46,916 nt of DNA from Clostridiales bacterium (GTDB taxonomy: Bacteria > Bacillota > Clostridia > Lachnospirales > Lachnospiraceae). The notes below the pieces were generated by a model. That model saw nothing but the letters and a program-made list of their open reading frames with translations. It was not told the DNA's origin and did no database searches. Location of the stretch: positions 1-46,916 of the forward strand of contig JAQYAS010000092.1 in NCBI GenBank assembly GCA_029338615.1, written 5' to 3'. The translations under genes were made by a program, and so were the position numbers. Below are positions 7,688 through 17,462 of the stretch, piece by piece. Numbering within the stretch: position 1 is the stretch's first letter; every line of letters starts with the position of its first letter.

Positions 7688-9451
7688 GTGAAATTATACA
7701 GCTATAATCGTCAGAGGATAAGAATGGTATTGATACTGGTGTTTCTGGCGGCACTCGTAATAGTCGGGCGGCTCACTTATATAATGATATTTAAGGGAGA
7801 ATATTACAGCAGCCGGGCAGATGAACTTCATGAAAGAGAGAGAAGTGTCAAGGCGCCGAGAGGCAGGATATATGACAGAAATGGCAACATAATTGCTGAT
7901 AATAAAGCGGTGTGTTCCATATCGGTAATACATAGTCAGATAGAGAACGAGGATCAGGTGATCAGTATTCTTACAAAATATCTTGATAAAAGTGATGAGG
8001 AGATACGCAAAAAGGTTGAAAAGGTATCGTCAAGGGAAATTATTGCATCCAACGTCGACAGGGAGACAGGCAGAAAAATTGAGATGGCTGAGGTGGCAGG
8101 GATAAAAGTGGATGAGGACTATAAGAGAAATTATCCATATGACAGCCTTGCGTCAAAAGCGATCGGTTTTACTGGAGGGGATAATCAGGGAATTCTTGGA
8201 ATGGAGGTTACATATGATTCAGTACTCACGGGAACTAACGGAAGTATAAATGCTGTTACGGATGCAAAGGGTATTGAACTGGCAGAATATGCAGAGAGCA
8301 GGATCGAGGCCGTGCCTGGTAAAGATCTGGTTACAACCCTTGATATAAATATACAGAAGTATATAACTCAGGCAGCGTATAAGGTGCTTGAGGAAAAAAA
8401 AGCAAACAGAGTGTGTGCTATAAGTATCAACCCACAGAACGGAGAGATATATGCCATGGTCGATGTGCCTGAATATGATCTCAACAATCCATTTGAACTG
8501 GTAGAAGGATATTCTGATACTTTGAACGATGAGGATGTTCAGGAATCAGTGGCTCCGGCAATGAGTCAGATGGATAAACTCAACAATATGTGGAGAAATT
8601 ATAATATAAGTGATACCTATGAGCCTGGATCTACGGCCAAAATAATCACGCTTACAGCGGCATTGGAAAACAAGGCAGTAGACAGCAGTTCAAGTTTTTA
8701 TTGCCCAGGTTACAAGATCGTGGAGGATAGGAGGATAAGATGTCACAAGACAACAGGGCATGGAAGTGAGACTTTGGAGCAGGCACTTATGAATTCCTGT
8801 AACCCGGCATTTATGGAGATTGGGGAGAGAACGGGAGTTGATGGTCTGTATACATACTATAGAAAACTTGGCTTTTTTGAAGAATGCGGTATCGATCTTC
8901 CCGGGGAGGCGCATTCTATTATGCATAAAAAGGAAAATGTGGGGCCGGTGGAACTTGCGACTATGTCATTTGGCCAGTCGTTTCAGATAACCCCTATACA
9001 GTTTGTAGCTGCTGTATCAGCAGTGGTGAATGGTGGGCATAGTGTACCCCCTCATATAGGACAGAAAGTTATAGATCCGGAGAGTGGAACAGAGAGTATT
9101 TTGGAATTTGGCGGCAATGATCAGGTTATAACTGCTGACACATCGGCACAGATGAGAAAAATGCTGGAGGCTGTTGTGGCAGAAGGCTCAGGAATAAATG
9201 GTTCTATAGAGGGATACAGGATAGGTGGTAAGACTGCGACCAGTGAGAAACTGCCAAGAGGTACGGGAAGGTATATATCTTCATTTATAGGATTTGCACC
9301 TGCTGATAAACCAGTGATCCTGACATTACTTCTCATAGATGAACCGGAAGGTACATATTATGGAGGAACGATAGCGGCACCTGTTGTCAGGGATATATAT
9401 TTAAATATTCTTCCGTATTTGGGAATTGACAAAGACTCAAATGCGTATTAA
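7688..9451 (+). CDS. Second class B penicillin-binding protein (SpoVD-like), KTA box
   Basis: This is a second FtsI-family transpeptidase, next to the first, as spoVD is to pbpB in Bacillus. A membrane anchor lies near residues 12-33, followed by a KAPRGRIYDRNGN pedestal motif and the transpeptidase domain. S315-T-A-K318 and S370-C-N372 are normal. The third box reads K515-T-A-T518 instead of KTG(T/S): codons 9230-9241 are aag act gcg acc. The Gly-to-Ala change lines the active-site beta-strand and could reduce beta-lactam acylation or alter activity. No PASTA domain is present. The start is a GTG with a weak AGAGG site; no better in-frame start was seen. A sporulation role (cortex) is inferred only from gene pairing; a vegetative role is equally open. 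Confidence 0.88.
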   Translation: MKLYSYNRQRIRMVLILVFLAALVIVGRLTYIMIFKGEYYSSRADELHERERSVKAPRGRIYDRNGNIIADNKAVCSISVIHSQIENEDQVISILTKYLDKSDEEIRKKVEKVSSREIIASNVDRETGRKIEMAEVAGIKVDEDYKRNYPYDSLASKAIGFTGGDNQGILGMEVTYDSVLTGTNGSINAVTDAKGIELAEYAESRIEAVPGKDLVTTLDINIQKYITQAAYKVLEEKKANRVCAISINPQNGEIYAMVDVPEYDLNNPFELVEGYSDTLNDEDVQESVAPAMSQMDKLNNMWRNYNISDTYEPGSTAKIITLTAALENKAVDSSSSFYCPGYKIVEDRRIRCHKTTGHGSETLEQALMNSCNPAFMEIGERTGVDGLYTYYRKLGFFEECGIDLPGEAHSIMHKKENVGPVELATMSFGQSFQITPIQFVAAVSAVVNGGHSVPPHIGQKVIDPESGTESILEFGGNDQVITADTSAQMRKMLEAVVAEGSGINGSIEGYRIGGKTATSEKLPRGTGRYISSFIGFAPADKPVILTLLLIDEPEGTYYGGTIAAPVVRDIYLNILPYLGIDKDSNAY

Positions 9452-9526
9452 ATTTATCTCAGCTTTAATGTAACAAGTTTTGAAGAATACATGGTTCACT
9501 GTGAGTGAACAGGTAAGGAGTACAAA

Positions 9527-10486
9527 ATGAATTTGGATTTGAAGATTGTTTTACCGGTAGTGATAGCATTTTGCATCAGTGTAGTGTTGTGTCCGATAGT
9601 GATACCATTTCTCAAGAAGCTGAAATTTGGTCAGTATGTCAGAGATGATGGTCCACAGGCACATCTCAAGAAGGCAGGTACACCGACCATGGGAGGACTT
9701 ATCATACTGCTTGCTTTTACGATAACTACACTTATATACATGAAGAAATATCCTGATGTTATGCCGATTCTTTTCGTGACACTAGGATTTGGGCTGATAG
9801 GATTCATAGATGATTATATCAAGGTAGTTATGAAGAGGTCGATGGGACTTCACGCATGGCAGAAGATGCTTGGTCAGATCCTTGTTACAGGAATATTTGC
9901 ATATTATGTTGAAAAATTCTCAGATATAAACAATGAACTTATAATTCCTTTTGTTGGAAAGACAGTTCAGCTGAACAGCACATTGTATGTTGTTCTGTTG
10001 TTCTTTATCGTTCTGGGAACAGTTAATGGAGCCAATTTTACAGACGGACTTGATGGACTCGCATCATCGGTCACAGTTCTTATAGCGACATTTTTTGCAG
10101 TAGTGTCAATAGGCATAGGTTCAGATGTGGCACCAGTCACATGTGCAGCAGTTGGAAGCCTTCTTGGATTCCTTGTATACAATGTGTATCCGGCGAAGGT
10201 GTTTATGGGAGATACAGGCTCACTTGCACTTGGCGGATTTGTTGCATCAACAGCATATATGCTTAAAATGCCTATATTTATCGTTATAATAGCTTTCATA
10301 TACTTCCTGGAAGTATTATCAGTAATTATACAGGTTGTCTCATTCAAGCTCACTGGCAAGAGAGTGTTCAGAATGGCACCAATACACCATCATTTTGAGC
10401 TTGGCGGATGGCCGGAGTCTAAGGTGGTGGCTATATTTTCAATAGTGACTGCAGTTTTATGTGTAGTTGGACTGTTAGCAATATAG
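9527..10486 (+). CDS. mraY: Phospho-N-acetylmuramoyl-pentapeptide transferase
   Basis: MraY moves phospho-MurNAc-pentapeptide from UDP to undecaprenyl phosphate and makes lipid I at the cytoplasmic face of the membrane. The protein has about ten membrane segments and the family motifs: GPQAHLKKAGTPTMGG near the start, IGFIDDYIK with the catalytic aspartates, NFTDGLDGLA, VFMGDTGSLALGG and the APIHHHFELGG loop near the C-terminus. The 319-aa length is standard. AAGGAG precedes the ATG. It stands between the PBPs and murD as in most Firmicutes. Confidence 0.97.
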   Translation: MNLDLKIVLPVVIAFCISVVLCPIVIPFLKKLKFGQYVRDDGPQAHLKKAGTPTMGGLIILLAFTITTLIYMKKYPDVMPILFVTLGFGLIGFIDDYIKVVMKRSMGLHAWQKMLGQILVTGIFAYYVEKFSDINNELIIPFVGKTVQLNSTLYVVLLFFIVLGTVNGANFTDGLDGLASSVTVLIATFFAVVSIGIGSDVAPVTCAAVGSLLGFLVYNVYPAKVFMGDTGSLALGGFVASTAYMLKMPIFIVIIAFIYFLEVLSVIIQVVSFKLTGKRVFRMAPIHHHFELGGWPESKVVAIFSIVTAVLCVVGLLAI

Positions 10487-10514
10487 TTTTCGAAAGAAAG
10501 GAGAAAGTGGTGCC

Positions 10515-11897
10515 GTGGGCATCACGGTGATGATTATGGAGATCAGCACAGCAATAGTAGCTGGAACAGGAAAGAGTGGTATAAGTGCGGCAAACCTTCT
10601 GGTTAAGCACGGAGTAAAAGTATATTTGTTTGATGAGAACAAAGACAGAGATGTTGATTCAATAAAGGAGAAGACTGGAAATTCGGAGCTGGTAAATGTG
10701 ATTCTTGGAGAACTTACAGAGGAAGCTCTCTCGTCAGCCCAGCTCATGGTCATCAGTCCTGGAATACCTGTTGATGAGCCTTTCACAGATATTGTGAGAA
10801 ATGCAGGAATCCCAATCTGGAGTGAGATAGAACTTGCATATCACTATGGCAAAGGGAAAATTGCAGCAATTACAGGAACAAACGGCAAGACAACCACGAC
10901 AGCACTTGTGGGTGATATAGTAAAGGCTCACAATGACAGGACTATAGTTGTGGGAAATATCGGTATACCATACACAGAGCTTTGTGATACAACAGATGAG
11001 TCCTCAGATACAGTTGCTGAGATCAGCAGCTTCCAGCTGGAGACTGTTATAGATTTTCATCCAAATGTAAGTGCGGTACTCAACCTTACACCGGATCACC
11101 TTAACAGACATTATACATTTGAAAATTATGGCAATGTCAAGTTTTCGATTACAAAAAATCAGACGATGGATGATGTAGCTGTGTTCAACTATGATGATGA
11201 ACACACCAGGGCCATGGGTGAGAAGGCAAAGGACAGATGCCGTGTAGTATATTTCAGCAGATTGGAAAAGCCTGCCGGAGGAGTGTATGTCCAGGATGGA
11301 GATATCATACTGGAGGATGGTGAAGACAAGAAGAATGTGCTCGCACTCAAAGATCTGAAATTGCTTGGAGATCACAATGTTGAAAATGTACTTGCCGCAG
11401 TTGCGATATCATACTATATGGGTGTGCCGGTGGAGACTATCAGAGATGTGGCAACATCATTTAAAGCGGTTGAGCATAGAATAGAGTATGTGGATACCAT
11501 TAAGGGTGTAGCATATTACAACGATTCCAAGGGAACCAATCCTGATGCTGCGATCAAGGGAATTCAGGCAATGGTTGCTCCAACTTATCTTATAGGTGGA
11601 GGCTATGATAAGGGATCAGAGTATGATGAATGGATAGAGGCGTTTGGCGGAAAAGTTAAATGTCTGGTACTTATAGGTCAGACTGCACAGAAGATAGCAG
11701 ACTGTGCCAAAAGACATGGCTTTAATTCTATAATGTTTGAGGAGAATCTTCAGGATGCGGTGGCATACTGTTACGAGAATGCGGTTGATGGCGATGCAGT
11801 ACTGCTCTCTCCTGCATGCGCAAGCTGGGGACAGTTTGATAACTATGAACAGAGAGGAAGAATGTTCAAGGAGTATGTAAGAAGCTATAAGGAGTGA
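10515..11897 (+). CDS. murD: UDP-N-acetylmuramoylalanine-D-glutamate ligase
   Basis: MurD adds D-glutamate to UDP-MurNAc-L-Ala with ATP in the cytoplasmic stage of peptidoglycan synthesis. An N-terminal Rossmann-like substrate domain (GTGKSG) is followed by the ATP-binding motif G121-TNGKTTT-128. The central domain has the Mur ligase patterns ISSFQLE, LNLTPDHLNRH and the DSKGTNPDA segment. I kept the GTG at 10515, 11 bases after AGGAG; ATG codons at 10530 and 10536 are alternatives that would remove only a few residues. The other Mur ligases, usually in this cluster, are not in the window. The last codons overlap the ribosome site of ftsW, which suggests translational coupling. Confidence 0.96.
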   Translation: MGITVMIMEISTAIVAGTGKSGISAANLLVKHGVKVYLFDENKDRDVDSIKEKTGNSELVNVILGELTEEALSSAQLMVISPGIPVDEPFTDIVRNAGIPIWSEIELAYHYGKGKIAAITGTNGKTTTTALVGDIVKAHNDRTIVVGNIGIPYTELCDTTDESSDTVAEISSFQLETVIDFHPNVSAVLNLTPDHLNRHYTFENYGNVKFSITKNQTMDDVAVFNYDDEHTRAMGEKAKDRCRVVYFSRLEKPAGGVYVQDGDIILEDGEDKKNVLALKDLKLLGDHNVENVLAAVAISYYMGVPVETIRDVATSFKAVEHRIEYVDTIKGVAYYNDSKGTNPDAAIKGIQAMVAPTYLIGGGYDKGSEYDEWIEAFGGKVKCLVLIGQTAQKIADCAKRHGFNSIMFEENLQDAVAYCYENAVDGDAVLLSPACASWGQFDNYEQRGRMFKEYVRSYKE

Positions 11898-11902
11898 TCT
11901 GA

Positions 11903-13045
11903 TTGAATGGCAGTCCTAAGGTTTCAGAAGATAGCAGGAAAAAGATACGTGTGTGGTCAGCAGAAAGCTATGTGGATGTAGGAATGATGATCGCTCTTCT
12001 GATAATTCTGGTAATGGGACTGGTCATGATTTATAGTACCAGCAGTTACAGGGCGAATGAACTGTATGGAGATAACTGGTATTTTTTTAAGAGACAGACA
12101 ATATATATGTTGGCTGCAGTGTGTGTGATGATTGCAATATCGAGATATGACTACAGGATGCTGCTTCCTGTGTCAAAGGGCATATTGTTCTCATCCATGG
12201 CATTGCAGATATTGGTTTTGGTGATGGGAACGGCCAGTCATGGCTCTGCAAGATGGCTTTATATTGGGTCTGTAGGATTTCAGCCATCTGAATACGCCAA
12301 GACCGCAATTATCATATACACAGCTGCCCAGGCATCAATGAGAAGCAGGGAACTGGCCAGACCATCTGTATTGTTGAAGGTGATGGCACTTCCTCTGATA
12401 ACGATCGTGCTGATCGGTGTTGAGAATCTGAGTACAGCAATTATATGTTTTGCAATACTTTTCATTGTGCTTTTTGTCGGAAGTCCTACAGTAAGGCATT
12501 TTGTTATAATTGGTTTGTGCGGAATCGCGGGTGGAGGACTTTTTATAGCATTTGCCGGATACAGGGCAAACAGAGTTAAAATATGGCTTGCACCGGAGAA
12601 GTATGATGATGGATACCAGACAATCCAGTCTCTGTATGCTGTAGGATCAGGTGGTCTGTTTGGCCGTGGGCTGGGAAATAGTGTACAGAAAATGGGATTT
12701 ATACCAGAGTCACATAATGATATGATATTCTCTGTGATATGTGAGGAACTGGGAATTGTGGGGGCTGTGTTTGTAATCGTGTTGTTCCTTGTACTGTTAT
12801 GCAGAATGGCTCTTATTGCAATGAATTCCAGAGACAGATTTGGAGGACTGCTTGTGTCGGGTGTTATGGCGCATGTGGCAGTTCAGATGCTTATAAATGT
12901 GAGCGTGGTCACCAATACCATACCCCCTACAGGGGTTCCAATGCCGCTTATAAGTTATGGTGGAAGTTCTATAATATTTATTCTTATAGAGATGGGAATA
13001 GTGATGTCAGTTGCGCACGGATGCGTGGCGGCAGAAGAAAAATGA
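11903..13045 (+). CDS. ftsW: SEDS glycosyltransferase FtsW
   Basis: This SEDS-family membrane protein polymerises lipid II into glycan strands with a class B PBP at the septum. About ten hydrophobic segments are visible. FtsW/RodA/SpoVE motifs include VMIYSTSS near the start, GFQPSEYAK in the middle, and the C-terminal signature PPTGVPMPLISYGGSS. The start is a TTG, supported by AAGGAG (11889-11894) with 8-nt spacing; the next in-frame ATG would remove more than 25 residues. Position after murD and with two PBP genes upstream favours FtsW or SpoVE over RodA; the sequence alone does not separate these well. Confidence 0.93.
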   Translation: MNGSPKVSEDSRKKIRVWSAESYVDVGMMIALLIILVMGLVMIYSTSSYRANELYGDNWYFFKRQTIYMLAAVCVMIAISRYDYRMLLPVSKGILFSSMALQILVLVMGTASHGSARWLYIGSVGFQPSEYAKTAIIIYTAAQASMRSRELARPSVLLKVMALPLITIVLIGVENLSTAIICFAILFIVLFVGSPTVRHFVIIGLCGIAGGGLFIAFAGYRANRVKIWLAPEKYDDGYQTIQSLYAVGSGGLFGRGLGNSVQKMGFIPESHNDMIFSVICEELGIVGAVFVIVLFLVLLCRMALIAMNSRDRFGGLLVSGVMAHVAVQMLINVSVVTNTIPPTGVPMPLISYGGSSIIFILIEMGIVMSVAHGCVAAEEK

Positions 13046-13069
13046 AATATCCTCTAAAGGGAGATATAG

Positions 13070-14443
13070 ATGGACAACAACTACAGAAATAATATAAACA
13101 GGACAAATAATAACAGGAAAAGGCAGGGGGCTGGCACTGGAAAGAAACGCAGTTATACAGTGGATATGGCTGCCCAGAGAGGCGTCAGCCGCAGTGCGAA
13201 GTCAGATACAGTGGGAACCTCTAAAAGAAAAATAGAAGTTCCTGCACAGAGGAGACGGACATCATCTGATAACCCTGTCGATGACAGACGTAGAGAAAAA
13301 ACTGTCAGACAGATGCAGTCGAATGGCAGACCTGCGGGGACAAAGCAGCGTAAGAGCCGAAATGTGGATGTGGCCGAGGAAAGACGTCAGAGCGGATATG
13401 TGGCTGTAGTGACAGGAAAGAGACTTGATGGCAGGGTTAAGGTGCCGGTGGACAAGCGAAGAACAAGAAACGATGACGCAGATATGGACAAAAAGGTTGA
13501 TGTCCCTGTCAGAAAAAAGAAAAGTGCCAATGCAGAAAAAAATAGGCGCACGCCGGTCGGAAAGAAGAAAGTAACACAATCGGGAAAGCAGAAAAATGCA
13601 ATGGCCAGAAAACAGTCGGTCAATGTAAAGAAGAAACATAAGCCAACCCCGCAGGAGATAGAGAGAAAAAAGAGGCAGCAGGAAGAAAAACAGAAGAGAA
13701 AGCAGATCAGAAGACAAAAGCTTAGAAGAACACTGAAAATAGCGGGAAGAATTATTTTGATATTGATTCTTATTGTGTTTATAGCATTTGTGTACATACA
13801 GACATGTTACAAACTAAAGAAGATAAATGTAGTGGGAACTGACCATTATACAGATCAGCAGATAGTTGATATAGTTACAGGTGGCAAGAATTATAAAAAT
13901 ACATTGTTGTTCCTGTTAGAATGCAAACTGAAACCTGCAGGTGAGGTCACATTTATTGATAAGATATCTATCAGTTATGAAAACAGGAATACCGTTGATA
14001 TAAATGTGTATGAAAAGGCTATGGCTGGATGCATAAAGTATAACGATCAATATGCATATTTTGATGGTGATGGTATAGTGCTGGAACTGTCCGATCAAAA
14101 GCTGGATGATGTGCCGTGCATAGAAGGATTGGAATGTGATACGGTGGAACAGGGGAAAAAACTTTCAGTTGGAGACAGCACATTTTTCCAGGAAATCCTC
14201 ACAATGACTCAGTTTATCTATAAAAATAATATACAAATAGATAAAATATACTATGATGAGGAACAGAATCTGATGCTTGCCAGGGATGGGATAAATGTTC
14301 GAATCGGTGGCCTGGACAACCTTGAAGGAAAGCTGATGAATCTCGAGTCAGTGTTACAAAGTCTTAAAGGCAAGAAGGGAACTCTTGATATGTCAAATTA
14401 CAGCAGTTCCAATGGCAATGTTATTTTTAAGCAAAATAAATAA
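13070..14443 (+). CDS. divIB: FtsQ/DivIB-type division protein with long basic N-terminus
   Basis: DivIB (FtsQ) is a bitopic protein that stabilises and regulates the divisome core. The C-terminal part shows the expected order: one membrane segment near 222-243, a POTRA-type domain beginning with LKKINVVGTDHYTDQQI, and a beta-domain to the end. The cytoplasmic N-terminus of about 220 residues is extremely rich in Lys, Arg, Asn and Gln, and is far longer than the 30-100 residues usual in DivIB. It carries repeated VPxxRRxT-like pieces (for instance EVPAQRRRTS, KVPVDKRRTR), suggesting internal duplication. A basic tail of this kind could touch the membrane, nucleic acid or acidic partners; this is inference. 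ftsZ follows, without ftsA. Confidence 0.88.
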   Translation: MDNNYRNNINRTNNNRKRQGAGTGKKRSYTVDMAAQRGVSRSAKSDTVGTSKRKIEVPAQRRRTSSDNPVDDRRREKTVRQMQSNGRPAGTKQRKSRNVDVAEERRQSGYVAVVTGKRLDGRVKVPVDKRRTRNDDADMDKKVDVPVRKKKSANAEKNRRTPVGKKKVTQSGKQKNAMARKQSVNVKKKHKPTPQEIERKKRQQEEKQKRKQIRRQKLRRTLKIAGRIILILILIVFIAFVYIQTCYKLKKINVVGTDHYTDQQIVDIVTGGKNYKNTLLFLLECKLKPAGEVTFIDKISISYENRNTVDINVYEKAMAGCIKYNDQYAYFDGDGIVLELSDQKLDDVPCIEGLECDTVEQGKKLSVGDSTFFQEILTMTQFIYKNNIQIDKIYYDEEQNLMLARDGINVRIGGLDNLEGKLMNLESVLQSLKGKKGTLDMSNYSSSNGNVIFKQNK

Positions 14444-14451
14444 AAAATTTC

Positions 14452-14480
14452 TTGCGTAATGCCAGGGAAAATCGTATTAT
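14452..14480 (+). promoter_or_regulatory. Predicted sigma-A promoter of ftsZ
   Basis: TTGCGT (14452-14457) and TATTAT (14475-14480) are spaced by exactly 17 bp in an AT-rich gap after divIB. It would let ftsZ be transcribed apart from the rest of the cluster. Confidence 0.55.
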
Positions 14481-14567
14481 ATAGGTACTAATGCAATAAT
14501 ATAGTTAATATTTTGACTTTTGAAATGGATAAAGAGAAAAGAAAAAGTGTATAAGGAGGATGCAACC

Positions 14568-15851
14568 GTGCTTGAGATAAAATCTAACGACGAGAGAACA
14601 CCTGCAAGGATTCTTGTAATAGGTGTGGGCGGTGCAGGTAATAATGCTGTTAACAGAATGATCGATGAGAATGTTGAGGGAGTAGAACTTATTGCTATCA
14701 ATACAGATAAGCAGGCTCTTTCACTTAGCAGGGCTACAACCAAGATCCAGATTGGTGAGAAGCTTACCAAGGGACTGGGTGCCGGAGCAAAGCCGGAGAT
14801 TGGAGCCAGTGCAGTAGAGGAGAATAGAGAAGAGATCGTTGATATCATCAAGGATGCTAACATGGTATTTGTAACATGTGGTATGGGCGGTGGAACTGGA
14901 ACAGGTGCGGCTCCGGTTGTAGCGGAGATGGCACGTAATCTGGGTATCCTTACAGTTGGAGTTGTAACAAAGCCTTTTGGCTTTGAGGGCAAGCCACGTA
15001 TGAGAAATGCAATAGAAGGTATAGCTAGACTTAAGGAGAATGTTGATACACTTATCGTAATCCCTAATGACAAGCTCCTTCAGATATGTGATAAGAGAAC
15101 AAGTATTCCTGATGCGCTCAAGAAGGCTGATCAGGTTCTTCAGCAGGGCGTTCAGGGTGTAACGGATCTGATCAATAAGCCAGGTCTTATCAATCTTGAT
15201 TTTGCTGATATACAGACAGTTATGAGAGATAAGGGTATAGCGCATATAGGTATAGGTTCAGCCAGCGGTGAGAACAAGGCTGTTGATGCTATCAAGGAGG
15301 CTATGGATTCTCCACTTCTTGAAACTACAGTTTCAGGTGCTACAGATATCATAGTTAACTTCTCAGGTAACATCGGTATTGTAGAGGCATATGATGCTGT
15401 TACATACCTTACAGAGCAGGCTGGAGATGGAGTTAATATCATATTTGGTACAGTTGACAATGACAACATGGGTGAGGATATAAGTATTACCATCATAGCA
15501 ACAGGCCTCGAGAGATCAGGGGAAAGTGATGTGACATCCAGATATGCGGGAACTGCATCACCTATGGGAACGATTACCACACCTAAGCCAGCAGTTACAA
15601 CAGCTCCTGTTACTGCAGAACCAAAGCCTGCAACATATGCTGGACAGAGTCTTGGAACACAGCCTTCCAGACCATCATTTTTGAATAATACACCGGCTGC
15701 AGAGACAGCTCCAAAGCCTTCATTTACAGCTCCTGTTACTGCTGCACAGACAACTCCTGTAACATCAACACCAGTTGAACCTGCACATGTGACAAGACCT
15801 GTGAACAAGAGTGAGAGTATTAAGATCCCTGATTTCCTTAAGAAGAGATAA
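14568..15851 (+). CDS. ftsZ: Cell division GTPase FtsZ
   Basis: FtsZ is the tubulin-like GTPase that polymerises into the division ring. The N-terminal [13 protein letters not shown] loop and the tubulin signature GGGTGTG (107-113) are intact, as is the T7-loop region. A Pro/Thr/Ala-rich linker of about 90 residues leads to the C-terminal peptide [11 protein letters not shown], the docking site for membrane tethers such as FtsA or SepF. The GTG at 14568 is chosen because AAGGAGGA is 7 bases upstream; an open frame reaches back to a TTG at 14520 without a ribosome site. ftsA does not precede it, so another tether such as SepF is expected elsewhere. A perfect 14-bp terminator follows. Confidence 0.97.
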   Translation: MLEIKSNDERTPARILVIGVGGAGNNAVNRMIDENVEGVELIAINTDKQALSLSRATTKIQIGEKLTKGLGAGAKPEIGASAVEENREEIVDIIKDANMVFVTCGMGGGTGTGAAPVVAEMARNLGILTVGVVTKPFGFEGKPRMRNAIEGIARLKENVDTLIVIPNDKLLQICDKRTSIPDALKKADQVLQQGVQGVTDLINKPGLINLDFADIQTVMRDKGIAHIGIGSASGENKAVDAIKEAMDSPLLETTVSGATDIIVNFSGNIGIVEAYDAVTYLTEQAGDGVNIIFGTVDNDNMGEDISITIIATGLERSGESDVTSRYAGTASPMGTITTPKPAVTTAPVTAEPKPATYAGQSLGTQPSRPSFLNNTPAAETAPKPSFTAPVTAAQTTPVTSTPVEPAHVTRPVNKSESIKIPDFLKKR

Positions 15852-15882
15852 GAGTGACTCACAGCGTTGGATTATTGAGTAT

Positions 15883-15919
15883 AAAACGGATAATTTCTCA
15901 CGAAATTATCCGTTTTCTT
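15883..15919 (+). terminator. Rho-independent terminator after ftsZ
   Basis: AAAACGGATAATTT (15883-15896) and AAATTATCCGTTTT (15903-15916) form a perfect 14-bp stem with a 6-nt loop. The A-run and T-run flanks allow termination in either direction. It closes the dcw cluster. Confidence 0.92.
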
Positions 15920-15951
15920 ATAGGATGTGTTAAGGAAGGAGAAGTCATTAT

Positions 15952-17460
15952 ATGATGTATCTTGCAAACCGGGGGGAAGCGCAGGAGATTGACCGTGCTA
16001 CTATAGAGGACAGGGGCATCCCTGGAATATTACTTATGGAGAGAGCTGCTATATCTGTGCTCACGGAGATAAATAAGCGATTTCATTCTGACAGTTCTGA
16101 AAACAGGCCGTGCAGAGTCCTAATAACTGTTGAAGGTGGCAACAATGGTGGAGACGGCCTTGCCCTTGCAAGACTGCTCAGCCAGCAGGGAGATATGGTT
16201 GATGTATATTATATAGATGGAATATCATCGGCCAGTGTAAGTTTTAATTATCAATTGGATATAGTCAAAAAACTTGGGATAAATATCAGTAACAGAATAC
16301 CGGATGATGACTACGATATTATAGTAGATGCAGTGTTTGGTGTTGGTCTTAAGAGAGAGATACAGGGAGTATGGCGGGACGCCATAGAGATTATGAATGA
16401 CAGACCAGGATATAAGATAGCGGTGGATCTGCCATCCGGAGTAGACGCAACTACTGGACAGATACTGGGGACTGCATTTGCAGCGGACCTTACAGTAACA
16501 TTTGGACTGAATAAAAGGGGACTGGCATTATATCCTGGATGCGATATGGCCGGCAATGTTGTAGTGTGTGATATTGGATTTGCGGAGAGTGAGATAGAAA
16601 AGACAGGCATAGAATCATACACATATGATCTTACAGACCTCAGAAAGCTTCCTGAAAGAATGGCAAGTTCCAACAAAGGCACTTATGGCAGGGTGGCAGT
16701 GATCGCGGGAAGCCGTGATATGTCTGGAGCCATGACGCTTGCCGCTGAGGCAGTGTACAGGATGGGTGCGGGACTTGTGAAAGTATACACTCATGAGAAT
16801 AACAGGATTATAGCAGGAATAAGGGTTCCGGAAGCTGTGCTGATGACTTACAGTGATGCGGACGAGGCTGAGACATGTGCAATGGATGCAGTCAGCTGGT
16901 CCGATGTGATACTTATAGGACCGGGGATTGGCAGAAGTGAAGCTGCAAGAAGAATGGTTAAGCATGTAGTGAGATCTGCACATCAGCCGTTGGTGATGGA
17001 TGCGGATGCACTCAATGTAATATCAGACAACAGAGAATTGCTGAGATGCCATAGACATGATGTTGTGGTTACCCCTCATATTGGTGAGATGTCAAGACTT
17101 ACGGATATAAGCATACCAGATATAAAAAAGAATATATTAGAGGTGTGCAAAGACTTTGCCAGGGAGTATAATGTTATAGATGTGCTTAAAGATGCGAGAA
17201 CCTGTGTGAGTGCAGGAGACAGAGATGTATATATCAATACTTCAGGCAATGATGGTATGTCAACTGCAGGTTCGGGCGATGTTCTGGCAGGAATAATATC
17301 CGGGCTCATAGGAATGGGCATGGGAACATATGATGCGGCGAGACTTGGGGTATATATACACGGGCTTGCCGGTGACACAGCGGCACATACAAAGGGACGC
17401 AACGGAATGCTGGCCAGGGATATGGTGGAAGCTATACCAGACGTGATAAAAGGAGCATAA
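15952..17460 (+). CDS. nnrDE: Bifunctional NAD(P)H-hydrate epimerase/dehydratase
   Basis: This fusion repairs damaged nicotinamide cofactors. The N-terminal YjeF domain (about 1-215) epimerises NAD(P)HX and shows the GGNNGGDGLALARLL motif and the ADLTVTFGLNKRGL region. The C-terminal ribokinase-fold domain (about 230-502) is the ADP/ATP-dependent dehydratase, with the DADALNVI segment and the NDGMSTAGSGDVLAG motif that carries the catalytic aspartate. At 502 aa it matches bacterial two-domain forms. AAGGAAGG precedes the start. It lies after the ftsZ terminator, 2 bp from alr, with which it is probably co-transcribed, a pairing seen in many Firmicutes. Confidence 0.94.
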   Translation: MMYLANRGEAQEIDRATIEDRGIPGILLMERAAISVLTEINKRFHSDSSENRPCRVLITVEGGNNGGDGLALARLLSQQGDMVDVYYIDGISSASVSFNYQLDIVKKLGINISNRIPDDDYDIIVDAVFGVGLKREIQGVWRDAIEIMNDRPGYKIAVDLPSGVDATTGQILGTAFAADLTVTFGLNKRGLALYPGCDMAGNVVVCDIGFAESEIEKTGIESYTYDLTDLRKLPERMASSNKGTYGRVAVIAGSRDMSGAMTLAAEAVYRMGAGLVKVYTHENNRIIAGIRVPEAVLMTYSDADEAETCAMDAVSWSDVILIGPGIGRSEAARRMVKHVVRSAHQPLVMDADALNVISDNRELLRCHRHDVVVTPHIGEMSRLTDISIPDIKKNILEVCKDFAREYNVIDVLKDARTCVSAGDRDVYINTSGNDGMSTAGSGDVLAGIISGLIGMGMGTYDAARLGVYIHGLAGDTAAHTKGRNGMLARDMVEAIPDVIKGA

Positions 17461-17462
17461 TT

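Noticed and set aside
15152-15862. 236-aa open frame on the reverse strand over ftsZ
   Set aside because: It lies wholly opposite ftsZ, lacks a ribosome site and has composition expected from the complement of a coding strand.
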